Positions 1-8,052 of a stretch of 34,497 nt of DNA are shown here, in pieces; the first letter of the stretch is position 1; each line of letters opens with the position of its first letter. Position numbers and translations under genes: made by a program. The notes beneath the pieces are model-generated. The model was not told the origin of the DNA, searched no databases, and was given only the letters and a program-made list of their open reading frames with translations. Location of the stretch: contig JAILQT010000058.1 of the NCBI GenBank assembly GCA_024698805.1, positions 1 through 34,497 of the forward strand, in the 5' to 3' direction. This DNA comes from Solobacterium sp. Lineage in GTDB: Bacteria; Bacillota_I; Bacilli_A; Erysipelotrichales; Erysipelotrichaceae.

Positions 1-1224
1 GTCAGGTATTACAAGATATCCGAACTGCCTGACAGGGAATCCGACGGTATCATGGTGATCATTTTTGAGATCCTTTCGTATTCATTGTCTTTCGTCAACG
101 ACCTGGTCGATCTGGATGAAAACAGCACCCTGCTGCTTGCCCTTGTGTCGCTTGTCGTCATGATGAGCGTCGTGGTCTATAAGGTCAGGGTCGTCAGCGG
201 CATCGCCAAGGTGTTCGGTCTGAAAGTGCGGTGGATCATCCTCTGGGCAGTCTTCCCGTGGATGGCTGCGCTGTGGATCGGCTATTCGAAAAACATCTGG
301 CCCGTCAATCTGGACCAGTATGAGAACAGTTCGATCCTCGGCGGTCTGGAGCCTGCACGGCTTGAGACTCCGGTCGTCCAGGACAGGGATTCGGATACCG
401 GCCTCGTCGTCCATCTGAAAGACAGGACCGTGCGTGTATCCGGCAAGAAACGCTATCTGCTGAAGGATATCAACCTGGTCATACCCAACGGGTCACTTGT
501 GCTGCTGCTCGGCGGTTCCGGTTCCGGCAAGACCACACTGGTCAATGCGATCATCGGTTATGAAAAAGCCAATGCGACCGTCAAGCTGAACGGCATGGAC
601 GTTTATACAAATTATTCGCAGATGAAATACAAGATCGGCTTCGTGCCGCAGCAGGACCTGCTGCGCATGAACGATACGACCATGAATACGCTGCTCGACG
701 CTGCCAGGCTGCGCATGCCCGCGAATGTGAAGCTGTATGAAAGAAAAGCGAAAGTCGACCAGGTCCTGGATATCCTGGGCCTGACATCCGGCAAGGAAGG
801 CCTTGTATCGAAGAAATCCGGCGGTATGCGCAAGCGCATCTCCATCGGCACAGAACTGATCTGCGATCCCGACCTGTTCGTCCTCGATGAGCCGGATTCC
901 GGCCTGGACGGCGTCATTGCCAGGGAACTGTTTGAAAAACTGCGTTCTGTCGCCGACAGCGGGAAGATCGTGCTTGTCATCACGCATACGCCGGACCGTG
1001 TCGCGGACCTCTTCGACAAGGTCATCGTGCTGGCGAGGGACTCGGGAAGGGTAGGACGCCTGGCCTTCTACGGTTCCCCGGACGAAGCGCGTGAATTCTT
1101 TGACAGGCAGACGATGGAACAGATCGTCATGGTGGTCAATTCCAAAAATGAAGGCGGCGAAGGCAGGGCGGATGAGATGATCACGAAGTACAACCAGCTT
1201 ATGTCGGGAAGCGAGGTGTCCTGA
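1..1224 (+). CDS. ABCG-type ABC transporter ATP-binding protein (5' end outside window)
   Basis: This is the ATPase of an ABC-2 type exporter. The reading frame is open from base 1, and the first Met at 52 lies in the middle of an apparently continuing protein, so the true start is probably upstream. Counting from that Met, two hydrophobic segments lie near residues 25-43 and 60-78. An ATPase domain follows, with Walker A GGSGSGKTT near 153-161, a Q-loop FVPQQD near 200, an ABC signature in the form KSGGMRKR, and Walker B FVLDEPDSGLD followed by the H-loop ITHT. The variant signature and the order resemble eukaryote-like ABCG half transporters. A single base separates its stop from the permease gene, so the two are surely co-expressed. 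The substrate cannot be read from sequence. Confidence 0.9.
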   Translation, partial: VRYYKISELPDRESDGIMVIIFEILSYSLSFVNDLVDLDENSTLLLALVSLVVMMSVVVYKVRVVSGIAKVFGLKVRWIILWAVFPWMAALWIGYSKNIWPVNLDQYENSSILGGLEPARLETPVVQDRDSDTGLVVHLKDRTVRVSGKKRYLLKDINLVIPNGSLVLLLGGSGSGKTTLVNAIIGYEKANATVKLNGMDVYTNYSQMKYKIGFVPQQDLLRMNDTTMNTLLDAARLRMPANVKLYERKAKVDQVLDILGLTSGKEGLVSKKSGGMRKRISIGTELICDPDLFVLDEPDSGLDGVIARELFEKLRSVADSGKIVLVITHTPDRVADLFDKVIVLARDSGRVGRLAFYGSPDEAREFFDRQTMEQIVMVVNSKNEGGEGRADEMITKYNQLMSGSEVS

Positions 1225-1225
1225 T

Positions 1226-2167
1226 ATGGAAAAGAAAATACGGTACAGGGGCAGGTTCCAGCAGACAGGCATCTACCTGGGGAAACTGCTTCGCATGTTC
1301 ATTTACCAGAATGACTGGAAAGTCTTCCCCATGGCCGCGATCATTGCCGGACTCGTCATCTTCGCGGTCGGAAACAATATCTTCAAAACCCAGGAAGGGA
1401 CCCTGAGCGGCTGTTTCTCGCTTGTATGCGTCTGCATCTGGAACGGTTTCTTCAATTCGATCCAGTCGGTATGCCGTGAACGCCCGATCATCAAGAGGGA
1501 GCACCGCTCCGGCATGCATATCACTTCGTATATCGCCGCGCATATGATCTACCAGATGCTGCTGTGCGCTGCCCAGACGGCGATCACGCTCGGCATATGC
1601 ATCTATTCGGGGATGCAGTTCCCGACCGAAGGCCTGGTCACGGGCATCTTCCTGCTCGATTTCGGCATTACGCTGTTCCTGATCACCTATGCGGCGGACA
1701 TGATGTCGCTGGCGATCTCCTGCATCGTCCGGAATACGACTACCGCCATGACGGTCATGCCGTTCATGCTGATGTTCCAGCTTGTCTTCTCGGGAGGCCT
1801 GATCTATCTCGAAGGCGCCGCGAAAAAGCTGACGGATTTCACGATCGCCAAATGGGGCCTCAACGGTCTGTGCACGCTGAGCAATTACAACGGGCAGCCG
1901 ATGGTCACGCTGTGGAACACGCTGTGGCAGTTCCGCGACTATGAAGTGGAAGGCATAAAGCCGATCAAGCTCATCACCGACCAGATCCGAAAGGAAGGCA
2001 GGGTGGCGGATTTCCTGAAGGAATCCGGTGCCTATGCCCAGAATGCGGAATACATGTTTAACGCAGGGAATGTCTATCATTGCTGGGCTGTTCTGCTGGT
2101 GATCACCGTTATTTCCGTATGCGTCGCCGTGATCTCCCTTGAGTTCATCGACAGGGACAAGCGGTAA
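1226..2167 (+). CDS. ABC-2 type transporter permease
   Basis: This 313-residue integral membrane protein would form the channel partner of the preceding ATPase. About six hydrophobic helices are visible: near residues 29-52, 55-78, 95-122, 138-165, 171-195 and a last one close to the C terminus. An extracytoplasmic-looking loop of about 90 residues separates helices 5 and 6, as in ABC-2/ABCG membrane domains. The start ATG follows the ATPase stop after one base, with the ribosome site inside the upstream gene. A hairpin terminator follows, so this closes the transporter unit. The exported substrate is unknown; neighbouring glycan genes make a cell-surface role possible but do not prove it. 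Confidence 0.85.
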   Translation: MEKKIRYRGRFQQTGIYLGKLLRMFIYQNDWKVFPMAAIIAGLVIFAVGNNIFKTQEGTLSGCFSLVCVCIWNGFFNSIQSVCRERPIIKREHRSGMHITSYIAAHMIYQMLLCAAQTAITLGICIYSGMQFPTEGLVTGIFLLDFGITLFLITYAADMMSLAISCIVRNTTTAMTVMPFMLMFQLVFSGGLIYLEGAAKKLTDFTIAKWGLNGLCTLSNYNGQPMVTLWNTLWQFRDYEVEGIKPIKLITDQIRKEGRVADFLKESGAYAQNAEYMFNAGNVYHCWAVLLVITVISVCVAVISLEFIDRDKR

Positions 2168-2193
2168 CACAGGTAAAAAAGACTGAAGGGATC

Positions 2194-2229
2194 CATATCC
2201 GCCGGTATCCGGCGGATATGTTCTTTCTG
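2194..2229 (+). terminator. Intrinsic terminator after the ABC transporter genes
   Basis: A perfect 12-bp stem (2194-2205 with 2209-2220) closes a 3-base loop TAT and is followed by the T-rich tract TTCTTTCT. The stem is very strong but the T tract is interrupted, so termination may be partial. Confidence 0.6.
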
Positions 2230-2241
2230 CGGCGCTGCTTG

Positions 2242-2270
2242 TTGCGGCATATCATCAATCATGATATATT
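2242..2270 (+). promoter_or_regulatory. Candidate promoter for the first GT2 gene
   Basis: TTGCGG (2242-2247) and TATATT (2265-2270) are separated by 17 bases, immediately after the upstream terminator and 25 bases before the GT2 start. The -10 matches five of six consensus bases, but the -35 only three. Confidence 0.35.
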
Positions 2271-2295
2271 TTCAAAGTACGAAGTGAAGGTGCTT

Positions 2296-3225
2296 ATGAC
2301 AATGTATTCTGTAGTGGTGCCGGTATACAATTCCGAGCACACGCTTGAAACACTTTATGAAAGACTGGAAAAAGTATTTGATGAAGAGATGAAGGAACCC
2401 TTTGAACTGCTGCTTGTGGATGACGGGTCGCATGATCATTCCTGGGATGTCATGACAAAGCTGAGAAGCAGGGACGAGAGGGTGAAGATCTTCCAGATGA
2501 CGCGCAATTTCGGACAGCCCGCTGCCGTGCTTTGCGGTTTTCATTATGTGAGCGGCGATATCATCATCACGATGGACGATGACCTGCAGCACAGGCCCGA
2601 GGAGATCCCGAAGATGGCAAAGGTGCTGGAGGAAAGGGACGATGTCGACGTCGTCCTCGCGAGATACCAGAACCGGAAACATAACTTTATCCGCGGACTG
2701 GGCACATGGGTCCAGATGAAGGCGACCACGATGATGTTGGATAAGGATCCGGATCTCGAACTGACATCGTTCCGCATGATCCGCAGGGTGATCGTCGATG
2801 CGATCAAGGATACGACCGTGCACAGGCCGCAGATCGGCAACCTGCTCGTTGCCTTCTCTTCAAGGATGGTCAATGTCGACGTGCAGCACGACGCCCGTGC
2901 GTACGGACACAGCGGCTACAGCTTCCGCAAGCTGGCAAAAACGCTGATGTATGATATTACAACACATACGGCTTTCCCGCTGATCGTGATCCGCGATATC
3001 GGCATCGTCACGTTCCTGATCAGCCTGATCATGGGCATCGTGATCCTGGTCCGCTTCTTCCTGGGGCATATCACGGTGGAAGGCTGGACATCCATGATCC
3101 TCGTCATGCTGGCGATGGGCGGCCTGACGCTGCTCTCCATCGGCATGCTCGGCGAATACCTCATGCATGTACTCGATGAAACGAAGAAGAACCCGCACTA
3201 TGTCGTGCGGCGGAAAGAAATGTAG
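2296..3225 (+). CDS. GtrB/DPM-type GT2 glycosyltransferase (polyprenyl-phosphate sugar synthase)
   Basis: This 309-residue enzyme is predicted to transfer a sugar from a nucleotide donor to undecaprenyl phosphate on the cytoplasmic face. The N-terminal GT-A domain begins VVVPVYN, carries LLVDDGS and the metal-binding DDDLQHRPEE motif, and is followed by the RNFGQ segment typical of this family. Two C-terminal transmembrane helices lie near residues 230-255 and 265-290, the usual GtrB/CsbB/ArnC layout. I chose ATG 2296 because GAAGG lies just upstream and the protein then starts at the domain edge; an in-frame ATG at 2218 would add 26 unrelated residues and run into the terminator stem. The stop is followed within 8 bases by the ATP-grasp gene. 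The donor sugar is not determined. Confidence 0.88.
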   Translation: MTMYSVVVPVYNSEHTLETLYERLEKVFDEEMKEPFELLLVDDGSHDHSWDVMTKLRSRDERVKIFQMTRNFGQPAAVLCGFHYVSGDIIITMDDDLQHRPEEIPKMAKVLEERDDVDVVLARYQNRKHNFIRGLGTWVQMKATTMMLDKDPDLELTSFRMIRRVIVDAIKDTTVHRPQIGNLLVAFSSRMVNVDVQHDARAYGHSGYSFRKLAKTLMYDITTHTAFPLIVIRDIGIVTFLISLIMGIVILVRFFLGHITVEGWTSMILVMLAMGGLTLLSIGMLGEYLMHVLDETKKNPHYVVRRKEM

Positions 3226-3232
3226 GTGGGAC

Positions 3233-4489
3233 ATGCACAGACTTGTCATTGTCGGCTCATCGATCGAGTTTATCCGACTTGTACAGATGGCCGGGGAAAT
3301 GGGAATATACACGATCGTCTGCGACGGATATAAGGACGGGCCCGCAAAGGCATATGCCGACAAGGCGTATGATATCGATGTCCGTGACGAACAGGCAGTC
3401 GCGAAGATGTGCATCGAAGAAAAAGCCGACGGCATCATCGGGTCTTTTTCCGACCTCCTGTTCGAGCAGATCACGAAGGCTGCCGGGCTGGCAGGCCTCA
3501 GATGGTATGCGAAGCCGGACATGCTGGATGTATACCGTGACAAAGGAACACAGAAGGCACTGCTGAAGGAACTCGGCATCCGTGTCCCTCAGAACAGGCT
3601 CCTCGGTGAAGATTTCACGGAAGCCGACCTGGAAGGCATGCGTTTCCCGCTTGTCATCAAGCCCGTAGACGGATACGGTTCCAGGGGCATCTTTGTCGTG
3701 CATGATGCAGCTGAGCTGAAGCAGCTGTTTGCCCGCGTCAATTCGGCAGGCAGCGGCACAAAGGTGCTGTGCGAGGAATATTCGCAGGGTCCCGAATACA
3801 ATATGATGTCCTGGCTGTACGACGGCGTCGTTTACCCGCTGTCGATCGCGGACAGGGAGAAGAATCCGCAGAAAGGCACGGACATTCCTTCCGACAACCG
3901 GAACGTCTATCCTTCCGTCAATATCGATGAAGTCTATGACGAAGCGAGGGAGATCCTGCAGAAGTTCGCTGACCGCACCGGCCAGAAAGAGGGGGCCCTC
4001 TCCATGCAGTTCTTTAAAACGCCGGAAGGGATCGAGGTATGCGAGATCGCCGGCAGGCTGCTCGGCTACGAACATGAACTGATCACCTATTCAACCGGAC
4101 TGGATATCGAAAAGCTCCTGCTCGACTATGTCTACGATCCCGAAGAAGCAGGCCGGACGCTGAAAAACTATGACGCGCGTACGGGAAAGATCTACGCAGT
4201 CGTATATTTCTTTACGAAGCTCGGTTCCGTGATCGCGGACCAGAGGGAAGCCAGACAGGTGGTCGCGGAGATGCCGGATATCCTACAGGCGGACTTCTTC
4301 TATAAGGATAACGAAGTGACCGACAAAAACCACCCGTACTTCATGCGGGCGTATATCGGCGCAGAGACAAGGGAGGAGCTCGACAGGAAGACAGAATATC
4401 TCTTCAGCCGCATTCATGCCTATGATGAGGCCGGGAAAGATGTGGTCCTTCGGCCTGTCATTGAGAAATCACGCCTTACAGATGCCTGA
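3233..4489 (+). CDS. ATP-grasp domain ligase (first copy)
   Basis: This 418-residue protein has an ATP-grasp fold and would form an amide or similar bond by way of an acyl-phosphate. It starts with a Rossmann-like pre-ATP-grasp segment (RLVIVGSS) and continues with the nucleotide-binding strand FPLVIKPVDGYGSRGI. The Mg-binding strand is of the type EVCEIAGRLLGYEHE. About 100 further residues at the C terminus resemble the extra lid domain of amino-acid ligase relatives. ATG 3233 is supported by GGTGGG seven bases upstream. It is coupled to the GT2 gene and terminated right at its stop codon. A second GT2/ATP-grasp pair occurs at 13620-16688. The acceptor and the acid substrate are unknown; carbamoyl-phosphate synthase and biotin carboxylase are excluded by length and context. 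Confidence 0.82.
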   Translation: MHRLVIVGSSIEFIRLVQMAGEMGIYTIVCDGYKDGPAKAYADKAYDIDVRDEQAVAKMCIEEKADGIIGSFSDLLFEQITKAAGLAGLRWYAKPDMLDVYRDKGTQKALLKELGIRVPQNRLLGEDFTEADLEGMRFPLVIKPVDGYGSRGIFVVHDAAELKQLFARVNSAGSGTKVLCEEYSQGPEYNMMSWLYDGVVYPLSIADREKNPQKGTDIPSDNRNVYPSVNIDEVYDEAREILQKFADRTGQKEGALSMQFFKTPEGIEVCEIAGRLLGYEHELITYSTGLDIEKLLLDYVYDPEEAGRTLKNYDARTGKIYAVVYFFTKLGSVIADQREARQVVAEMPDILQADFFYKDNEVTDKNHPYFMRAYIGAETREELDRKTEYLFSRIHAYDEAGKDVVLRPVIEKSRLTDA

Positions 4490-4504
4490 AAGGCGTCTTT
4501 TTTT
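4481..4504 (+). terminator. Intrinsic terminator overlapping the ATP-grasp stop codon
   Basis: GATGCCT (4481-4487) pairs with AGGCGTC (4491-4497), with one G-U pair, across a GAA loop, and a run of seven T follows. A second pairing, ACGCCTT 4471-4477 with AAGGCGT 4490-4496, is mutually exclusive with it. Confidence 0.8.
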
Positions 4505-4553
4505 CTGTGAAAGCCCTTAAGTGCGGATACAGTGCAAAATAATCAGTTAAAAA

Positions 4554-4584
4554 TTAAGCATTTTCCAAGATTATAGGTTATAAT
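4554..4584 (+). promoter_or_regulatory. Promoter of the L,D-transpeptidase gene
   Basis: A perfect -10 TATAAT at 4579-4584 lies 27 bases before the start codon, and the ribosome site AGGGAGG is at 4601-4607. The -35 is poor: TTAAGC at 4554-4559 gives a long 19-base spacer. The region around it is markedly A/T rich. Confidence 0.6.
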
Positions 4585-4611
4585 TCTCTAGCATGTGACA
4601 AGGGAGGTATT

Positions 4612-7005
4612 ATGAAAACTGCTAAATTCTTATGTGCGGCAATAGCGGCAATGAACCTTGTAAGCAATATTTCGGCAGCCACCCCCGTTTATGCGGAGGA
4701 AGAAACTGCGGAAACAACAGCTGAAGAAACAGCTGAGGTGATCGAAGAAACGGCAGAACCCGAGGCGATCGAAGAAGAGATGCCCGAGTCTGTCCGCGAA
4801 GCTGAAGAAGCCCTTCAGGAAGAAGAGGCAGCAGCGGAAGAGGAAGAACCTGTTTCCGAAGAAGAGGCAGAACCTGTAACCGAAGAGGAACCCGCGGCAG
4901 AGGAGATCCCCGAGGAAGAGGTCATTGTCGAAGAAGCTGAAGAGACAACAGCAACGGAAGCTTTTGAAGCGGCTGATACAAAATATGCGATCAATATCAC
5001 AGGCGGCACCGCCAAGATCGCGAAGAAAGTGGTCACAGAAGCTCTTGAAGGCGATAAAGTCAAGGTAACAGCAGACAAAAAGGATCACTATGAATTCGTA
5101 AACTGGGAACTTTCCAAGAATATTTCCGTGGAAGACGCAACAGCTTCCACGATCGAGTTTACGATGCCCGCAGAAGAGGTCACACTGACTGCGGTATATG
5201 AAAAACTGTATACGGTCACGGTCAATTCCGGCACTTCCAGCGCTGCGGAAGCGAAGAAGGGCGACAGCGTTACCGTAACTGCAGAAGAAAAAACAAACTT
5301 TGTATTCACGGGCTGGACATCCAAGCAGGTCGCTGCGTCCTCCGATGAGTCCTATACGTTCACGATGCCTGCAGGCAACGTCAAACTGACAGCCAACTTC
5401 AAAGAGATCGACAGATGGATCAGGAATGATACAGGCTGGAGATACAGGAAAGACGGCGCTTATGCGACAGGCTGGCAGACGATCAACGGAAAAGACTATT
5501 ACTTCTCCAAGAGCGGCTATATGGCTTCCTCCGTCTTCAAAGAGAAGGACGGCAAGACATACTGGCTGAAGTCCAGCGGCGCAAGGCAGACAACATCCGG
5601 CTGGATCAGGAAAGACGGCAAGTACTACTATCTGACAAATGACGGATCCATGTTCAAGACTGAGGGATTCAAGAAGATCGACGGCAAGCTGTATTACTTC
5701 AGGAGCTCCGGCGCGATGGCGACAGACTGGGTCAAGGATGACGGCAGCTGGTATTACTTCACAGCCAAGGGCACGATGGTCACAGGCATCCGCACGATCG
5801 ACTCCAAGCGTTACTATTTCAAGGATAACGGCGTCATGGTCGTCAGCAAATGGGTGCAGCTGAACGGCAGCTGGTTCTATTTCTCCAAGGACGGTTCCGC
5901 CCTGACAGGCTGGCAGACAGTCGGCAGGAAGACGTACTATTTCCGTCCGAACGGCAGGATGGCCACAAAGTGGGCGAAGAATGCCGGCAAATACTATTAC
6001 TTCGACGCAAACGGCCGGTATGTGACCGGCATGCAGACGATCGACGGAAACAAGTATTTCTTTGAATCCAACGGCGTCATGAAGACAGGCTGGAAGAAGA
6101 TCAAGGGTGAATGGTATTACTTCCAGAAGACCGGCGAGATGGTCTACGGCTGGCAGAAGATCAAGAACGAATGGTATTACTTCGATTCCAAGGGCGTCAT
6201 GCTGAAATACTGGCAGACGATCAAGGGAAAGAAATACTATCTGAACGATGACGGACATATGCAGGGCGAAGGCTGGGCAAATGTCGACGGAACGATGTAT
6301 TATTTCACAGCTTCCGGCGCCCTGAAGACAGGATGGGTCAAGGACGGTTCCAAGTGGTACTACCTCGACAGCAACTACAAGAAGGTCACCGGCGACGTTA
6401 CGATCGGCGGGACGACATGGCACTTCGCTTACAACGGCCAGTGGATCGATGTCAACCTGAACAAGCTGTACGGCTATACCTATCCGTTCATGATCTATGT
6501 CAACAAGTCCCACAACTGCATCACTGTCTACGCAAAGGATGACAGCGGCAACTATACGATCCCGTTCGACGCATTCATCTGCTCGACAGGTACTGTCGGC
6601 AACGAATCCCCGAGCGGCTACCATACGATCACAGCGCAGTACCGCTGGGCGCCGCTGATGGGCGACGTCTGGGGACAGTACTCCAGCCGTATCACGCCGA
6701 CGATGCTGTTCCACTCCGTACCGTGCTCCGCACCGCGTCCGGATGCGCTGATCGCTGACTGCTACAACTACCTCGGCGAAAGGGCATCCCACGGATGCAT
6801 CCGCGTAACGGTAAGGGACGCGAAGTGGATCTATGAACACTGCCGTGTCGGCACACCTCTGTACTTCTTCTGGGACGAAAGCTCACCGGGTCCTTTAGGC
6901 AAACCGACAGCGATGAAGCTCAGCTATGAAGATCCGAAGTGCGGATGGGATCCGACAGACCCTGATCCCAACAACCCGTGGCACGAGTATCTGAAAGATC
7001 AGTAA
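4612..7005 (+). CDS. Secreted L,D-transpeptidase with InlB-like repeats and 17 wall-binding repeats
   Basis: This 797-residue exported protein probably makes 3-3 peptidoglycan cross-links or anchors proteins. In order: a signal peptide (about residues 1-28, cleavage near VYA-EE); an extremely Glu-rich linker to about 120; two divergent InlB-type beta repeats (about 122-264) with the recurring features GDKV/GDSV, F-WxxS/GW and FTMPA; 17 repeats of about 20 residues (about 269-612) of the choline/glucan-binding type (GW....GK.YYF...G.M.TG); and a YkuD domain (about 620-770). The catalytic motif SHGCIRV is complete, with Cys729 and His727, and an upstream HS near the FHSVP segment. The start is set by AGGGAGG. 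It is flanked by its own promoter and terminator, so it is monocistronic. The bound wall ligand (choline or other) cannot be told from the repeats alone. Confidence 0.92.
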   Translation: MKTAKFLCAAIAAMNLVSNISAATPVYAEEETAETTAEETAEVIEETAEPEAIEEEMPESVREAEEALQEEEAAAEEEEPVSEEEAEPVTEEEPAAEEIPEEEVIVEEAEETTATEAFEAADTKYAINITGGTAKIAKKVVTEALEGDKVKVTADKKDHYEFVNWELSKNISVEDATASTIEFTMPAEEVTLTAVYEKLYTVTVNSGTSSAAEAKKGDSVTVTAEEKTNFVFTGWTSKQVAASSDESYTFTMPAGNVKLTANFKEIDRWIRNDTGWRYRKDGAYATGWQTINGKDYYFSKSGYMASSVFKEKDGKTYWLKSSGARQTTSGWIRKDGKYYYLTNDGSMFKTEGFKKIDGKLYYFRSSGAMATDWVKDDGSWYYFTAKGTMVTGIRTIDSKRYYFKDNGVMVVSKWVQLNGSWFYFSKDGSALTGWQTVGRKTYYFRPNGRMATKWAKNAGKYYYFDANGRYVTGMQTIDGNKYFFESNGVMKTGWKKIKGEWYYFQKTGEMVYGWQKIKNEWYYFDSKGVMLKYWQTIKGKKYYLNDDGHMQGEGWANVDGTMYYFTASGALKTGWVKDGSKWYYLDSNYKKVTGDVTIGGTTWHFAYNGQWIDVNLNKLYGYTYPFMIYVNKSHNCITVYAKDDSGNYTIPFDAFICSTGTVGNESPSGYHTITAQYRWAPLMGDVWGQYSSRITPTMLFHSVPCSAPRPDALIADCYNYLGERASHGCIRVTVRDAKWIYEHCRVGTPLYFFWDESSPGPLGKPTAMKLSYEDPKCGWDPTDPDPNNPWHEYLKDQ
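5416..6450 (+). repeat. Seventeen tandem ~60-bp units coding wall-binding repeats
   Basis: Units of 57-69 bases encode the aromatic/glycine repeats of the L,D-transpeptidase. They are diverged in sequence but keep Trp, Tyr-Tyr-Phe and Gly positions. Such arrays can expand or contract by recombination. Confidence 0.85.
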
Positions 7006-7011
7006 TCAGAC

Positions 7012-7047
7012 AAAAGAGAAGGTTACGTGAATGAGACCTTCTCTTTT
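7012..7047 (+). terminator. Terminator after the L,D-transpeptidase gene
   Basis: A perfect 12-bp stem pairs AAAAGAGAAGGT (7012-7023) with ACCTTCTCTTTT (7036-7047) across a 12-base loop. The descending arm itself supplies the T-rich end, and its A/T symmetry could also stop transcripts from the other side. Confidence 0.8.
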
Positions 7048-7075
7048 CTGTTATCATAATGAAAGAGGTGGAATT

Positions 7076-7996
7076 ATGCCGTATTATCTGATCAAAGAAA
7101 CACTCGAACCGTGCACAAAAGAGGATATCCATTCTTCACTCTGGCAGTTCGCGGCAGTCCTGACGCCGGAAGAATATGCGGCGGATGCAGAGGGACTCAA
7201 TATGGGCATAGACATCGAGATCGATCTTGCGCATATCCATAACACCAAAGCCGTAGTGAACTATGATTCCCTGACAGGCACGCTGAATATCCCGGACAAT
7301 ATCCATTTCGGCAGTACGAAATACAAGCTGGCATTCGTGCTGGACGAGAAGGGGATCGTACTGATCGATGCGGACGATTACTCCCTCAACGCCGTGGAAG
7401 CGATCCGCCAGACAAGGAAATGGAGGTTCCCGAGCATGGAACGCTTCATCTATGATTTCCTTGAACAGACGATCGCCCCGGACCACGATGTGCTGGACAA
7501 TATTGAAAACAACCTGAATGATATCGAACAGCAGATCATGAAGGGAGATATCGAGACATACCCGGTGCAGCTGAACGATATCCGCTACGGCCTGCTGGAC
7601 CTGCATACGCATTACATGCATATGATCGACCTGGCCAAGGAACTGGAGGAAAATGAGAACAGCTTCTTCCATGAAGAGAATCTGCGCTATTTCCGGCTGT
7701 TCAGCGAGCGGATCGAACGCCTGCGCGACCAGGTGCAGGAACTGCGCGACTATATCATCCAGCTCAGGGACCTGACGGGCGAGCAGCTGAGCATCAAGCA
7801 GAACCGGATCATGACCCTGCTCACTGTGATCACGGCCATCTTCATGCCGCTGACGCTGATCGCCGGCTGGTACGGGATGAATTTTGTCAACATGCCCGAA
7901 CTCAGGCATCCGCACGGCTACTATATCGTGATCGCTGTCAGCGTCCTGATCGTCGTGCTCAGCCTGGTCTGGTTCCGAAAAAAGAAATGGCTCTGA
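7076..7996 (+). CDS. CorA-family divalent metal ion transporter
   Basis: This 306-residue protein should be a homopentameric Mg2+ (or Co2+/Ni2+) channel in the cytoplasmic membrane. The N-terminal two thirds are the acidic cytosolic domain with a long alpha-helical stretch rich in Glu/Asp/Arg (about residues 140-240). Two transmembrane helices close the protein, the first ending in the diagnostic YGMNF signature (about 266-270), followed by a short loop and a C-terminal basic tail RKKKW. ATG 7076 is chosen because AGAGGTGG precedes it; an in-frame ATG at 7031 lies inside the upstream terminator. Its length is typical of the family. It is not obviously tied to the surrounding cell-wall genes. 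A weak AAAGC/GCTTT hairpin follows the stop. Confidence 0.9.
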   Translation: MPYYLIKETLEPCTKEDIHSSLWQFAAVLTPEEYAADAEGLNMGIDIEIDLAHIHNTKAVVNYDSLTGTLNIPDNIHFGSTKYKLAFVLDEKGIVLIDADDYSLNAVEAIRQTRKWRFPSMERFIYDFLEQTIAPDHDVLDNIENNLNDIEQQIMKGDIETYPVQLNDIRYGLLDLHTHYMHMIDLAKELEENENSFFHEENLRYFRLFSERIERLRDQVQELRDYIIQLRDLTGEQLSIKQNRIMTLLTVITAIFMPLTLIAGWYGMNFVNMPELRHPHGYYIVIAVSVLIVVLSLVWFRKKKWL

Positions 7997-8001
7997 AAGC
8001 T

Positions 8002-8030
8002 TTGCTTTTCCGTGTGAATACGGCCATAAT
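8002..8030 (+). promoter_or_regulatory. Promoter of the amino-sugar glycan operon
   Basis: TTGCTT (8002-8007) and CATAAT (8025-8030) lie 17 bases apart, just after the corA stop. GGAGG at 8043-8047 precedes the wecE ATG at 8053. The spacing is ideal and each hexamer departs from consensus by one or two bases. Confidence 0.55.
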
Positions 8031-8052
8031 ATAAGAGTTTCCGGAGGAAAAT

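Noticed and set aside
52-1272. Several overlapping frames on the minus strand opposite the ABC ATPase
   Set aside because: They are shadows of the conserved ATPase gene without start sites or recognisable domains.
4630-6840. A 736-codon minus-strand open frame opposite the L,D-transpeptidase gene
   Set aside because: It arises from the codon pattern of the repetitive gene on the plus strand, has no ribosome site or domain, and reads as low-complexity Val/Asp/Arg-rich sequence.
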